From positions 1-64,000 of the forward strand of contig NZ_CP085338.1 of assembly GCF_020618475.1 (NCBI RefSeq): 64,000 bases of DNA, in the 5' to 3' direction. Each line of letters begins with the position of its first letter. Position 1 is the first letter of the stretch. Of the stretch, positions 44,560 to 52,817 are shown in pieces. Under the pieces are notes generated by a model. That model saw only the letters and a list, made by a program, of their open reading frames with translations. It had not been told where the DNA came from and did no database searches. The stretch comes from Haladaptatus halobius (GTDB taxonomy: Archaea > Halobacteriota > Halobacteria > Halobacteriales > Haladaptataceae). The translations under genes and the position numbers were made by a program.

Positions 44560-45177
44560 TTAGCAATCTTCTTTCTCAGATGCCTTGTCAGTGCCACCGT
44601 CCGAAGTAGTAGTTGTCCCCTCGTCAGACTCCGTGGTCGTCTGCTGGTTTGAACCACTGCTGGACTTCTCGTCCGTCGTTGTTTCTTCGTCTTCGGTCGT
44701 GGTGGTTTCCTCAGTGGTCGTCTCTTCCGTCTCAGTCGTCGTTGTTGTCTCCTCTTTAGCGGTGGTCGTGGTTGTGGTGGTCTCTGGCTCACCAACTTAC
44801 TTCTCTTGGTCAGACCGAGCGACAACCTCGCCCTCGGGTGAGAGAATCGCGTACACTTCCTCCTCGTTGTTGGGCATCACGTATTCACGGCCGACATCCA
44901 CACTGGTTTCTCCTTTCTCGGGATTTGCCACGACTTTCAGTGTGTCACCGGCACTAATCGTCGTTCCCTGAGCTATCGTTCCTTTCTGTTCATCACCCTC
45001 GTCATCGTCCATAAACCCAAAGTCAACGACGTACCCACTGAGGTCTATCTCCTCCCCGGAAACATTCTTCACGACAAGGTATTCTTCCTCGGCATTGATT
45101 TCAGTGAAAACGAGCTGTGGCCTCTCACTCGCCCCAAAGACGCCAGTACTACCCAGACCGACTGTTCCCGCTACCAC
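44560..45177 (-). pseudogene. Lamin-tail-domain secreted protein with internal stop
   Basis: From 45177 to 44797 a lamin-tail (LTD) domain is read: RPQLVFTEINAEEEYLVVKN, GEEIDLSGYVVDFGF, ISAGDTLKVVANPEKGE. Immediately upstream the frame continues as QNRRRFLIGTGAVVAG, a Tat-like signal without a canonical start codon. After a TAA at 44799-44797 the same frame stays open for 78 codons to 44560 as a Thr/Glu-rich tail (EPETTTTTTTAKEE and so on), typical of cell-surface linkers. So one stop codon separates two parts of a single ancestral protein; a sequencing error is an alternative. Confidence 0.65.
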
Positions 45178-45438
45178 CGCACCTGTACCAATGAGAAACC
45201 GCCGTCGATTTTGTTCCGATACACGATTAACTATTGTCCAATAATAAATGAATGTTTTGTTATAGAATGTATAAGTTTGTTAACCGCTCTGAAGGGTTCA
45301 ATAAGTACTTCGCTGAATGCGAAGGCCAGCATTATTTCTATAACTACGGGATAACAATAAGTAAATTTTCTAGTGGTACAAATTTCATATTACTGGATTA
45401 TATTTGTTATATACTTGGATCTCGTATCTAAAGACAAG

Positions 45439-45707
45439 ATGTCAATAACAGCCTCACGACCCCAATTTAACGGAAGGTTCCTGAGAGATTTTGTAGTCAT
45501 CTTGCTTTTCATCTTAATTCTCGCATACCTTGTTCCCGGTGAGACAGTCCTATCGTATGCTGCCGTTCTATTTGCGTCTGCCATTCGAAATATCCATTTC
45601 GAATGGATTGGAGATGGCCAGTGTTTTACTCCATAGTAGCAATTGGATTCCTAATCGAGGCATTTATCTTCACTATCCTGTATCGCGTCAGTCGTAAACT
45701 CCTGTAG
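45439..45707 (+). pseudogene. Two-helix membrane protein with frameshift
   Basis: MSITASRPQFNGRFLRDFVV starts a first membrane helix (ILLFILILAYLVPG), followed by SYAAVLFASAIRNIHFEWI. After a frameshift near 45605 the other frame continues WPVFYSIVAIGFLIEAFIFT then ILYRVSRKLL and a stop at 45707. The joined protein would have about 90 residues. The present first frame ends at 45636 with a few unrelated residues. The family is unknown. Confidence 0.5.
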
Positions 45708-46153
45708 TAGCCCTGACCACCAACCCTATTTAGTCACAATCAAGAAAAGCTACTTTGGCAATCCAGTGAACATTCGAATCTCCATTAGCCAGAGTTCTAA
45801 AAATATGGGTTATAGGTTTCGACCACTGGATTCAGGGGTGTTCGGCTATATTGCTACACTCGATCGGCAGGGGTGCTGACACATTTTACACCATGATGGC
45901 TCATCTTCGATCCCTGAATCCTCACAGTACCGCATCCGAGACACCTTCACCAGATGCTGAATTAGATGAAGACAGAAAGATTCCACTTACGGCCCGTACT
46001 GACTGAGAAGTCTCTTGTATCCTATCTTGCTTAGACACCGTACTCGCGGAACTGGAGTAATCGACCCTCGATTGAACACGTAGCACACTTATGGTGAAAC
46101 GACCCGGCTCACCGTGCACGCTTGCCGTTCGCTGGGACGTCCGGCGAGGATGG

Positions 46154-46543
46154 TTAGTATTCTTCGACGTCAACGACCTTCTTGGTCTCCTCGTGAGTGA
46201 GGTGCCGATCAGCGGAGACCACCGACGCATCGAGCTCGCGCCCGATCGCCGCGATTAGCGCATCCATCTCGGACAGGAACGGGTCCTGTGGTCCCATCTC
46301 GTCGGCAATCTCTGCAGCGGTGACCGCGGTCTGCTCGTCGACAGCGTACACTTCGCCCCACGAGAGATCCTCGCGAGCGCCCTCGATATTGCCCTCCGGA
46401 CCGTTCCCTTCTCCGAGAAGAGCCTCTGTGTATGCCGGAACCGGAAGGACGTACACCTCCCTGTCGTGCTCTAGGAGGTACTCGCGGGTCGACTCAACGC
46501 CATCGAGGTAGTCGATCAGGAACGTCGCGTCGAGGATCTTCAT
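46154..46543 (-). CDS. vapC: PIN-domain toxin (VapC)
   Basis: 129 residues. PIN acids are at MKILDATFLIDYLDG (D5), PVPAYTEALLGEG (E near 40), FLSEMDALIAAIG (D near 93) and SADRHLTHEE (D near 112). It overlaps the antitoxin by 4 nt (ATGA). Probably an intact Mg-dependent RNase toxin, second of three complete pairs in 37-49 kb. Confidence 0.88.
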   Translation of the reverse strand: MKILDATFLIDYLDGVESTREYLLEHDREVYVLPVPAYTEALLGEGNGPEGNIEGAREDLSWGEVYAVDEQTAVTAAEIADEMGPQDPFLSEMDALIAAIGRELDASVVSADRHLTHEETKKVVDVEEY

Positions 46544-46785
46544 GCCTCCTCACGTTGTCGTCGCATTCGCTCTATCGACTCCTCCTCGTAGGTTTCGCGG
46601 GTCTCGCGAGCGCGGTCGGCCCGCTCGTCGGACCACCGGCCGAACCCCGCGAGGAGGTTGCGGTCACGGTCGATTGAGAACAGCCGCTCGAGGACGTCGT
46701 TGTAGCTCTCGCCCTCTCGTCGCCGGCGCTCGATCTCACGCTTTACACTTTCGCTGACTCGGATTTGGTCGTCGGCAGCACCCAT
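46540..46785 (-). CDS. vapB: Antitoxin of VapBC pair
   Basis: 81 residues: DQIRVSESVKREIERRRREG then ESYNDVLERLFSIDRDRNLL and GFGRWSDERADRARETRETY. The first half is a strand and two helices (RHH-like, as in haloarchaeal DUF7557 antitoxins), the rest is a helical toxin-binding tail. It precedes and overlaps vapC. The paralogue at 48764-49033 has the same layout. Confidence 0.85.
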   Translation of the reverse strand: MGAADDQIRVSESVKREIERRRREGESYNDVLERLFSIDRDRNLLAGFGRWSDERADRARETRETYEEESIERMRRQREEA

Positions 46786-46861
46786 CGTACGTTGACGTTG
46801 AGCGTTGACATACCTATATATTTGGTAGACGAATTCGATCAGCGTTCTCGGGGTTTCTTCT

Positions 46862-46998
46862 AACCGCTACCGCAAACACGTTCTCGCTCCTGGCGTCGCT
46901 CCGTACGGGCCAGCTTCCGGATCGGGGGAAAGCCCCTGTCTCCGGCCGCTCCGCTTGGCGGTAACCAGCACTCCGCTGTTCTGGCCCTTGGGATGAAA
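46862..46998 (-). ncRNA. Structured repeat family, copy C
   Basis: On the minus strand it reads TTCATCCCAAGGGCCAGAAC ... GCCAAGCGGAGCGG, then CCGGA and TCCGG enclosing GGGG-CTTT-CCCC, then CTGGCCC and GGAGCGAGAACGTG. The outer stem is identical to copy A. The inner stems have different sequence from A and B but still pair, which is compensatory evidence for an RNA (or cruciform) structure. Confidence 0.6.
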
Positions 46999-47054
46999 GT
47001 GGGCTCTGCGAGTAGGGGGGGGTGGGTTTCCAATTAGGGACAATACAGCAATCT

Positions 47055-47165
47055 TCACCACGAGTTGCACATGGATTTGTTCGGGGGGTTCTGGGGGTGA
47101 TCTACTTCCGGTTATGAGGTTATGGAGCAGAAAATAGGGGTACGACTGAGTAGAGAGCGTATCTG
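47055..47165 (+). repeat. Cassette-boundary repeat, left type, copy 2
   Basis: CACGAGTTGCACATGGATTT, GGGGGGTTCTGGGGGTGATC, TACTTCCGGTTATGAGG and TTATGGAGCAGAAAATAGGG. The second half matches 31516-31575. It precedes the membrane protein gene at 47223. Confidence 0.6.
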
Positions 47166-47222
47166 AACTAATTCGAGAAGTCTTCGATTAATTGCTGGAG
47201 AAAGCTTATTAGTATAGAGAAA

Positions 47223-47501
47223 GTGAAAGGATATATGGACAGAAATGGTGGAGTAGAAAGGGACAGTAAGGGTGGAAATCCTATGAATCCTGGGCGTTCA
47301 GTCCTCAAGTCGGTGGGATATATGGACGGAAATAGTGAAATGCGTGATGCAGATTGGATGATAATGGACGGAGATGATAGAGGTCCGAGGGATTCTGGGA
47401 GTGCGATCCTCGAGTCGAATCCAATCAAGACAATAGTGATACTCCTTGGCTCTCTCGTCGTGTTCTTCCTCCTTATTCGGGTGATGTTTCTGTTGGGATA
47501 G
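47223..47501 (+). CDS. Small protein with C-terminal membrane helix
   Basis: 92 residues from MKGYMDRNGGVERDSKGGNP. The N-terminal 65 residues are polar with a repeated YMDxNG motif (GYMDRNG and GYMDGNS). A single C-terminal hydrophobic helix follows (IKTIVILLGSLVVFFLLIRVMF). It looks tail-anchored. It is the sole gene between two boundary repeats, paralleling the lipoprotein cassette at 31497-32400. The family is not recognised. Confidence 0.6.
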   Translation: MKGYMDRNGGVERDSKGGNPMNPGRSVLKSVGYMDGNSEMRDADWMIMDGDDRGPRDSGSAILESNPIKTIVILLGSLVVFFLLIRVMFLLG

Positions 47502-47503
47502 CA

Positions 47504-47640
47504 CCACGAATTGCACACAGATCGATCCGAGGGTACCGGGGAGTGTCCACTTCCGCTTAGATAATGAGGCAGTGGCGTCAGACACCAGATGTCGAGTAAA
47601 AAATCGCAAGCAACCGCCGTGGCAGTCGTCATGTGTATAT
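47504..47640 (+). repeat. Cassette-boundary repeat, right type, copy 2
   Basis: CACGAATTGCACACAGATCG, GAGGGTACCGGGGAGTGTCC, ACTTCCGCTTA, TGAGG, then CGAGTAAAAAATCGCAAGCA and CGCCGTGGCAGTCGTC. It matches 32262-32400 throughout. Confidence 0.6.
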
Positions 47641-47660
47641 AAGATAAATCGTAGTATCAC

Positions 47661-47754
47661 GAAGACACTGAATTCGTTGGAAAAGGAAATGCAGGAACTC
47701 AAAGACAACCGCGGATTACTAAGCCGTCTCTTTTGACACAGCTCATTTGGTGTC
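47661..47754 (+). pseudogene. Fragment of the coiled-coil gene
   Basis: It encodes TLNSLEKEMQELKDNRGLLS then RLF and a stop at 47736, nearly identical to the end of the gene at 34639-34965, and continues into the shared downstream sequence (GCTCATTTGGTGTCC). The first 80 codons are absent. It lies between a boundary repeat and the 541-bp repeat, as part of a mosaic. Confidence 0.8.
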
Positions 47755-47756
47755 CT

Positions 47757-48297
47757 TCTTGTTCTTGCGCGGCAACCCCACCAACGGCGATGCTGGTGAT
47801 GTCGGCAACTGCCACAAATAGTTTGATGGCTTTTATGACTACCTCCGACTATCCGACTCTCAGTTCACAGTTAAACATCACTAACCGTTCATGTTCTTCA
47901 GCCCAATAGTAACTACGTTAGTACCCCCGAGATCCGTGGTTAAGACAACGAACCATCGGAGAATTTCGGCGCTACGGATGTGGGTTTCTATCTTTCCTTT
48001 CACTTTCAGGCACCACATAACAATACCTATGGCGGCCCTTGAGACAATTGCGAGCGTCGCACTGAACGTGGTGCCCGACGGTGGACGCTCGGCCGCAGCA
48101 CGTCGCGTTACGACTGGTGTCAATCCATAGGTCGCGTGGGATGTCCGCCGCTTCCCACGCTTTTGCTTTCCAGAGGGGTTCCGGGCGAGAACGGGTTGCT
48201 TGTTGGTAGAAGCACCATCGCATGTGGCGGTTCTCACATGGTTGATGGCGGCCACTTCGTGGCCCCGGTGGTTCGATTCCACCCCCCGTTCGTTTTT
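47757..48297. repeat. 541-bp dispersed repeat, copy 2
   Basis: Collinear with 30388-30930. The minus strand again has the signal-like AIKLFVAVADITSIAVGGVA with GGAGG upstream but no start codon. In this copy the minus strand also has a longer open stretch with SGTTFSATLAIVSRAAIGIV, whereas copy 1 has a stop after LKVK. It contains the tRNA-like structure at 48189-48292. Confidence 0.7.
48189..48292 (+). ncRNA. tRNA-like structure, copy 2
   Basis: GAACGGG acceptor strand, D arm GCTT/AAGC, CCATC/GATGG, variable arm GGCCAC-TTC-GTGGCC and T arm GGTGG-TTCGATT-CCACC are kept. The insertion in the anticodon arm is a perfect 6-bp hairpin CATGTG/CACATG, where copy 1 has a different, weaker pairing. 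The 3' acceptor strand has one extra C relative to copy 1. No standard anticodon loop can be drawn. Confidence 0.5.
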
Positions 48298-48364
48298 CCC
48301 GAAAAAGGGATATCGACATTCGAAAAAGTTAGTATATTAACTCACACGGGAAACGGTCACTCTG

Positions 48365-48760
48365 TCAGCGATACTCGTCGATATCGAGGACGGTCTGCAC
48401 CGCAGGATGGGTGTGGTCGCGGTCGTTCGACACGAGTGCCGCCCCGAGTTCGCGCGTGAGGCCGACGATCACCGCGTCAATCCCGGTCAGCTGCGGTGCT
48501 TGTGGCCCTGCCTCCTCCGCGACATCGATGGCGGCGAGCGCTGTCTGTTTGGTGATGGGGGCGACTGTCGCCCACTCCAATGCCTGCTGGGCGCGTGTGA
48601 CGGTGAGGTCGCCCGTTCCGTAGACCGCGCCCAACAAGAATTCGATGTAAATCGGGGATGGAATCACGAACTCGTCGGACGAGTTCGCTTCGAGGTATGT
48701 TTTGGTGGCAGGATGGCCGCTCTCGTAATCCATCAGAAAACTGCTATCGAGAACCTTCAT
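48365..48760 (-). CDS. vapC: PIN-domain toxin (VapC)
   Basis: 131 residues. The PIN acids are in MKVLDSSFLMDYESG (D5), PIYIEFLLG (E near 40), TGIDAVIVGLTREL (D near 93) and VSNDRDHTHP (D near 113). It lies 3 bp after the antitoxin on the same strand. Paralogous in layout to 46154-46543. Confidence 0.88.
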   Translation of the reverse strand: MKVLDSSFLMDYESGHPATKTYLEANSSDEFVIPSPIYIEFLLGAVYGTGDLTVTRAQQALEWATVAPITKQTALAAIDVAEEAGPQAPQLTGIDAVIVGLTRELGAALVSNDRDHTHPAVQTVLDIDEYR

Positions 48761-48763
48761 ATG

Positions 48764-49033
48764 TCAGTCGCGCGCCTCACGGTCAGTACTGTGGCGCTTA
48801 CCCATCTCGTCAATACGCTCGCGACTCTCCTGCTTCCTGGCCGAGTGAATCTCTTCGACGACCTCGCGCTGGTCGGTGCCCTCCCAGATCCCGAATCCGG
48901 CGAGCAGGTCGCGTTCGTCCGCGAGCAGGCGGCCAATCACGTCATCGAAGCTTTCTCCCCTACGCCGTCGCTGGGCGAGGCGCTCGTAGTGCTCGGGCGA
49001 AACCCGGATGTGTTTGTCGGCAGTGTCGCTCAT
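48764..49033 (-). CDS. vapB: Antitoxin of VapBC pair
   Basis: 89 residues from MSDTADKHIRVSPEHYERLA; an upstream in-frame ATG is less likely because the family begins here. RRRRGESFDDVIGRLLADER, then DLLAGFGIWEGTDQREVVEE, forms the RHH-like head and a helical tail, with FDDVIGRLL and LLAGFG shared with 46540-46785. The sequence just upstream (ACGTTTACGTTTACGTTC) contains tandem ACGTTT repeats that may be the autoregulatory operator. Confidence 0.83.
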   Translation of the reverse strand: MSDTADKHIRVSPEHYERLAQRRRRGESFDDVIGRLLADERDLLAGFGIWEGTDQREVVEEIHSARKQESRERIDEMGKRHSTDREARD

Positions 49034-49111
49034 TGTGTGAACGTTTACGTTTACGTTCAAATAACGCTTGTGCTGCTCCCCCGGCACTCCCGCTTAACCA
49101 ACAAAGCACAG

Positions 49112-49470
49112 TTACAACTCAGTTTGTTGGTTAAATCCGTCGTCTGACAGCATTTCCCATGCCACCCACTTCACCCGCGTGACCAGCCTCGAGTCGACTT
49201 TCCGACGCGAGAGCGAGCGTTCGTATTCGACGTACATGACGGGTTCCGTGTTCTCCTCGCGCTGGGCGAGAAACTGGCGTCTCCCACGCCGGACACGGAT
49301 GAGGTCCTGTGTCACTTCATCGTACTCCGCTTGAAGGTCGTCGTACTCCTTGTGGAGGTCGGCGTGCTCATCTTGGAGTACTTCGTACTCAGCCTGGAGT
49401 TTCTCATGGAGTTCGTCGAACCCAACTCAGAGTTCATAGTACTCCTCGCGGACTGCAAGCGCATCACGGA
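49112..49470 (-). pseudogene. Coiled-coil protein gene with in-frame stop
   Basis: RDALAVREEYYEL is followed by TGA (49429-49427), then VGFDELHEKLQAEYEVLQDE, HADLHKEYDDLQAEYDEVTQ and DLIRVRRGRRQFLAQREENT to the end at 49112. Heptads (EYxxLQxEY repeated) indicate a long coiled coil, then a basic C-terminal domain (YERSLSRRKVDSRLVTRVKW). The start is missing, near the element scar at 49511. A shorter product from 49315 remains possible. Confidence 0.55.
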
Positions 49471-49510
49471 TTTACTTCGCACGGGATAAACCGGCGTTAT
49501 CTAATAGACA

Positions 49511-49549
49511 GGCGCTAAAACCTCGTCGTTTACGGCGGGGTAGTTCACC
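49511..49549 (+). repeat. 39-nt collapsed left-end/right-end scar
   Basis: AGGCGCTAAAACCTCGTCG is the left-end start (compare 30985) and runs directly into TTTACGGCGGGGTAGTTCAC, the right-end finish (compare 31297). All internal sequence is absent. It is probably a deletion between the two similar end hairpins. Confidence 0.65.
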
Positions 49550-50263
49550 CGCGAGTTCATCTAACTCCATACGGCGTTCATCGTCTACCTGACCGGATAT
49601 ATTTGGCATACAGAGTCACTCCAATTGAAGCACAATATAAACGTATTCAGTCTCCCAGAACCAAGGATATGTTCCAAAACAAGTTACTCGATATCCGAAA
49701 GAAGTCGATATGCACTCGTCCACGAATAGGTGACACCGAACTGCTTCTCGGCAAGCCGTTGAACGAGTGACACACTCCATTCCTCAACATCATATCCACC
49801 GTTTGCAGGCGACTATCCGAGTAATTGGGAAACTTCGGCTTAGTCTTCACAATCGAGTTTCGGCGGGGGCCCAGGCAGGACTTATCACGGACTGCTATCT
49901 GGGCGGAGTCCTCTTCGAATGTTAGAGACAGTTGAACATGTTTTACAGGAGAGTCCGTACTACTTAGCTACGTCCGTTTGAGTGACGCCCTGCTTGTAGG
50001 CAATTGTGAGCAGAGTGCCTTCATTACTTGGATATTACTCCTACAATCAAGCGCGGGGGTTCGGTTATCAAGCCAATTTGAAAATATTAAATAAGCAGGT
50101 AAAATGGAGTAATCGAGTAAACAATTTTGGAACCCGCTAGAACTTGATTATATCAGTATACACCTCGTTAGGGCGAATGTTCGAGATTAGTTTTCAGCAA
50201 AGTAATTCATCACTTTTGGGGAGTTCAATAAGAACCCGGTCAAAGAACCAACTATTCTAGTAC
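49550..50263. other. AT-rich intergenic region
   Basis: About 710 bases, AT-rich from 50040 to 50260. No coding frame, RNA or repeat is evident. Confidence 0.5.
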
Positions 50264-50401
50264 TATCTTTCTTCAAGGAGAGAATCCCGCCGTTCATGAC
50301 GGGAGTGAATCCGACAACTCCGACACACCAACCGCCGATAGCTGGCTGGATATTCTACGCGAATCCACACCATTAAGCAGGTTTAATTACATAGACTATT
50401 T

Positions 50402-51700
50402 ATGGCGATTCAGGTCACTCGCACCTACGTTGCCTCCATACAAAATCAGCAACAGGTCAAAAGTGACTTGGACTCGCTCGGGTTTGCCGCCTCGAAACTC
50501 TGGAACATCGCACGCTGGACGGTAGAGCGCATCTGGAGCGAAACAGGGACAATCCCCGAGGGTGGCCCACTTAAGGCATACCTGAAGAACCACGAACGCT
50601 ACGCCGACCTCAATTCTCAGTCGAGTCAGCGAGTCATCGAAGAACTCGCTGAAGCGTTCCACGGCTGGTACGCCAAGCGCCGAAACGGGGACGACCGCGC
50701 AAACCCACCGAAGTACCGCAAACACGGCGACAAACACCCCCGCAGTACGGTCACATTCAAAGAAGATGGCTTCAAACACGACCCCCACAACAACAGGATA
50801 CGCCTCTCCAAAGGGCGAAACCTGAAAGAACACTGGTCGGATTTCATCCTCTGTGAAATCAACACCCGACCAGATGTGACCGTCGAGAACGTTTGCCAAG
50901 TACGAGCCGTCTGGAATGGCGATGAGTGGGAACTTCACATCGTGTGCAAACTCGAGATCGAGACTCAATCTCCCGGCAACGAAACCGCCGGTATTGACCT
51001 TGGTATCTCGAACTTCGCCGCCATCGCGTACTCCACGGGCGACCACAAGTTGTATCCAGGGAACGCTCTCAAGACCGATGAGCGGTACTTCGCTAAGGAA
51101 ATAGCGAAGTGCAACTCCTCTCGGTCGAACAAAGCTCTTCGCCTTCGTCGGAAGCGTTCCGAGCGTCGGTCACACTTCTTGCACGCCGTCACGAGACACA
51201 TCGTCTCGGAGTGTGTTGAACGGGGTGTTGGAACGATCGCTGTCGGCAACCTCGAAGGAATCCGTGAAGACGATGAAACCGGCGAGGCTCGTAACTGGGG
51301 TGACCGTGGGAACGAAGGGCTTCACGGATGGGCGTTCGACCGCTTCACGAACTTGCTCACGTACAAGGCGAAAGCTGAAGGAATCGCTACCGTCGTGGTG
51401 AGCGAACGGAATACCTCGAAGACGTGTTCGTGTTGTGGGCAGAAGCGGGACGCTAACCGCGTGGAGCGTGGGTTGTACGTCTGTCGTGGGTGTGGTCGCG
51501 TGATGAACGCTGACTCGAATGGCGCAGAGAACATTCGGTGTCGGTTAGACCAAGCAGAGAAGGTAACTCTGAATCCTGAACTGGATAGGAGTAGCGGGCG
51601 TGTGGCACACCCAGCAGTCAACCTGTTCCGCCGTGGAAAACACGGCCCAAGCAGTGGACAGGGGACGTTCGTTGACCAAACGAGCATCTGCAAACCGTAA
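50402..51700 (+). CDS. tnpB: TnpB-family protein, intact frame, RuvC-II acidic residue missing
   Basis: 432 residues; MAIQVTRTYVASIQNQQQVK. It is homologous along its length to the protein at 33097. RuvC-I is AGIDLGISNF (D199). The RuvC-II segment is IAVGNLEGIREDDETG, with Gly282-Asn283 instead of Glu-Asp/Asn. The zinc ribbon has C342, C345, C361 and C364, and RuvC-III is MNADSNGAENI (D371). RNA-guided DNA binding is expected; cleavage is uncertain. Nearby glutamates (E270 and E273 in IVSECVERGVG) could substitute. Confidence 0.85.
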   Translation: MAIQVTRTYVASIQNQQQVKSDLDSLGFAASKLWNIARWTVERIWSETGTIPEGGPLKAYLKNHERYADLNSQSSQRVIEELAEAFHGWYAKRRNGDDRANPPKYRKHGDKHPRSTVTFKEDGFKHDPHNNRIRLSKGRNLKEHWSDFILCEINTRPDVTVENVCQVRAVWNGDEWELHIVCKLEIETQSPGNETAGIDLGISNFAAIAYSTGDHKLYPGNALKTDERYFAKEIAKCNSSRSNKALRLRRKRSERRSHFLHAVTRHIVSECVERGVGTIAVGNLEGIREDDETGEARNWGDRGNEGLHGWAFDRFTNLLTYKAKAEGIATVVVSERNTSKTCSCCGQKRDANRVERGLYVCRGCGRVMNADSNGAENIRCRLDQAEKVTLNPELDRSSGRVAHPAVNLFRRGKHGPSSGQGTFVDQTSICKP

Positions 51701-51752
51701 ATATCCCAACGCGGAACGGGAAGCCCTGCCGTAAACAGCGGGGAGGATGTCA
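51584..51752 (+). ncRNA. Omega-RNA scaffold of the tnpB element
   Basis: GATAGGAG (51584-51591) then GTAGCGGGCG-TGTGGCA-CACCC, AGCA, a hairpin (CCGTGGAAAACACGG), CTGCAAACCGTAAATATCCCA and the right-end hairpin. The order is as in 34318-34467 and the short elements. It overlaps the tnpB 3' end. Confidence 0.6.
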
Positions 51753-51844
51753 CATACGGCGGCAGTATAGTCGATTGAACACGCTTCTTCCTGCATCTAA
51801 AGGTGCGGTATCCCCCATCGTGGTTCGAGTGAAGGAATGCCGCT

Positions 51845-52783
51845 TCACTCGACGAACGTCCGAAGACTGTCAAGTACCGTACGTTGATACGCATCTCCGT
51901 CCACCTCAAGTGCCACCTCACAATTCGGCGGCTTTTCGTATACACCGTGTTCGTCGTAGACGGTCGCGCCGTTCGACGGCCCGCCCGTCGTATCAATTTC
52001 GACGTACGCCTCCTCGAAACTCAGCGCATCGTTGACGATGTCAGCGAGAACAACTGCATCACTTGCCAATCCACCATTGTGCCCGAACTTCGAGCGTACT
52101 TCTTCGATGCTGAACTCGAGAATGGCGGCCATCGTCGGAAGAGGGGCCGTCTCCTCAGCGAGCGCCACAATATCTGCTGTATCCACGTAGACGTGCTCCG
52201 TCACATCGAGACCGACAACCTTCGGATGAGCGTCTTGAATAACTCGTGCAGCGGCGGCGGAATCGACGTAGAAATTAAATGACGCTTGTGGCGTCACGTT
52301 CCCCGTCGTTTTCAACGCGCCACCCATCTGGTAAATATCCTCGACCATATTGGGGAGGGTAGGATCTTTTGCGAGTGCCAATGCGATGTTGGTCTGCGGC
52401 CCGAGTGCCGCGATGGTCAAATCATCACCGTGATCGTCCGCCTGTTCGAGGATGAAATCGACGGCGTGCTGGTCTATTGGTTCGGTGACCGGATCAGAAA
52501 GATCCTTTCGAACCACCTCAGGAAGCCCATCTGGTCCGTGGACATGTTCGGCTATCTCGAGTTCGTCCGCAAGCGGTCGGTGGGCACCCTTAGCGACAGG
52601 AACGTCCGTTCTATCGACCAGTTCAAGTAATGATAGCGTGTTTTGCGTCGCGTTGTCTACCGTCGTGTTACCTGCCACCGTTGTTACACCGACAACGTCG
52701 ATGTCGTCTGCGGCCAGAGCAATGAACAGTGCGATTGCGTCGTCGTTTCCTGGATCTACGTCCAATAGTAGTTTCGTACTCAT
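51845..52783 (-). CDS. Nucleoside hydrolase (IunH family)
   Basis: 312 residues from MSTKLLLDVDPGNDDAIALF. The Ca-binding DVDPGNDDA motif (D8, D10, D14, D15) and VVGVTTVAGNTT are diagnostic. DIYQMGGALKTTGNVTPQAS and FNFYVDSAAAARVI supply substrate-binding residues, and ASDAVVLADIV holds the second metal ligand. These enzymes split ribonucleosides into base and ribose in the cytosol. It lies 34 bp after the EcfA gene on the same strand, so it is probably last in an operon with the ECF transporter. A paralogue is at 56619. Confidence 0.93.
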   Translation of the reverse strand: MSTKLLLDVDPGNDDAIALFIALAADDIDVVGVTTVAGNTTVDNATQNTLSLLELVDRTDVPVAKGAHRPLADELEIAEHVHGPDGLPEVVRKDLSDPVTEPIDQHAVDFILEQADDHGDDLTIAALGPQTNIALALAKDPTLPNMVEDIYQMGGALKTTGNVTPQASFNFYVDSAAAARVIQDAHPKVVGLDVTEHVYVDTADIVALAEETAPLPTMAAILEFSIEEVRSKFGHNGGLASDAVVLADIVNDALSFEEAYVEIDTTGGPSNGATVYDEHGVYEKPPNCEVALEVDGDAYQRTVLDSLRTFVE

Positions 52784-52817
52784 GTATTTCGTGTAATCGT
52801 GTATTTTCAAGGTAGTT

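Larger units (their letters stand above)
50264..51752 (+). mobile_element. IS1341-type element with full-length tnpB
   Basis: The left end is TCAAGGAGAGAATCCCGCCG then a hairpin and GTGAATCCGAC, like that at 32942. The right end is CCCTGCCGTAAACAGCGGGG then AGGATGTCA, about 51752. It contains one intact tnpB overlapping its guide-RNA region, with no tnpA. Confidence 0.8.

Noticed and set aside
48407..49147. 246-residue plus-strand frame across the VapBC pair
   Set aside because: Antisense to two well-formed toxin-antitoxin genes.
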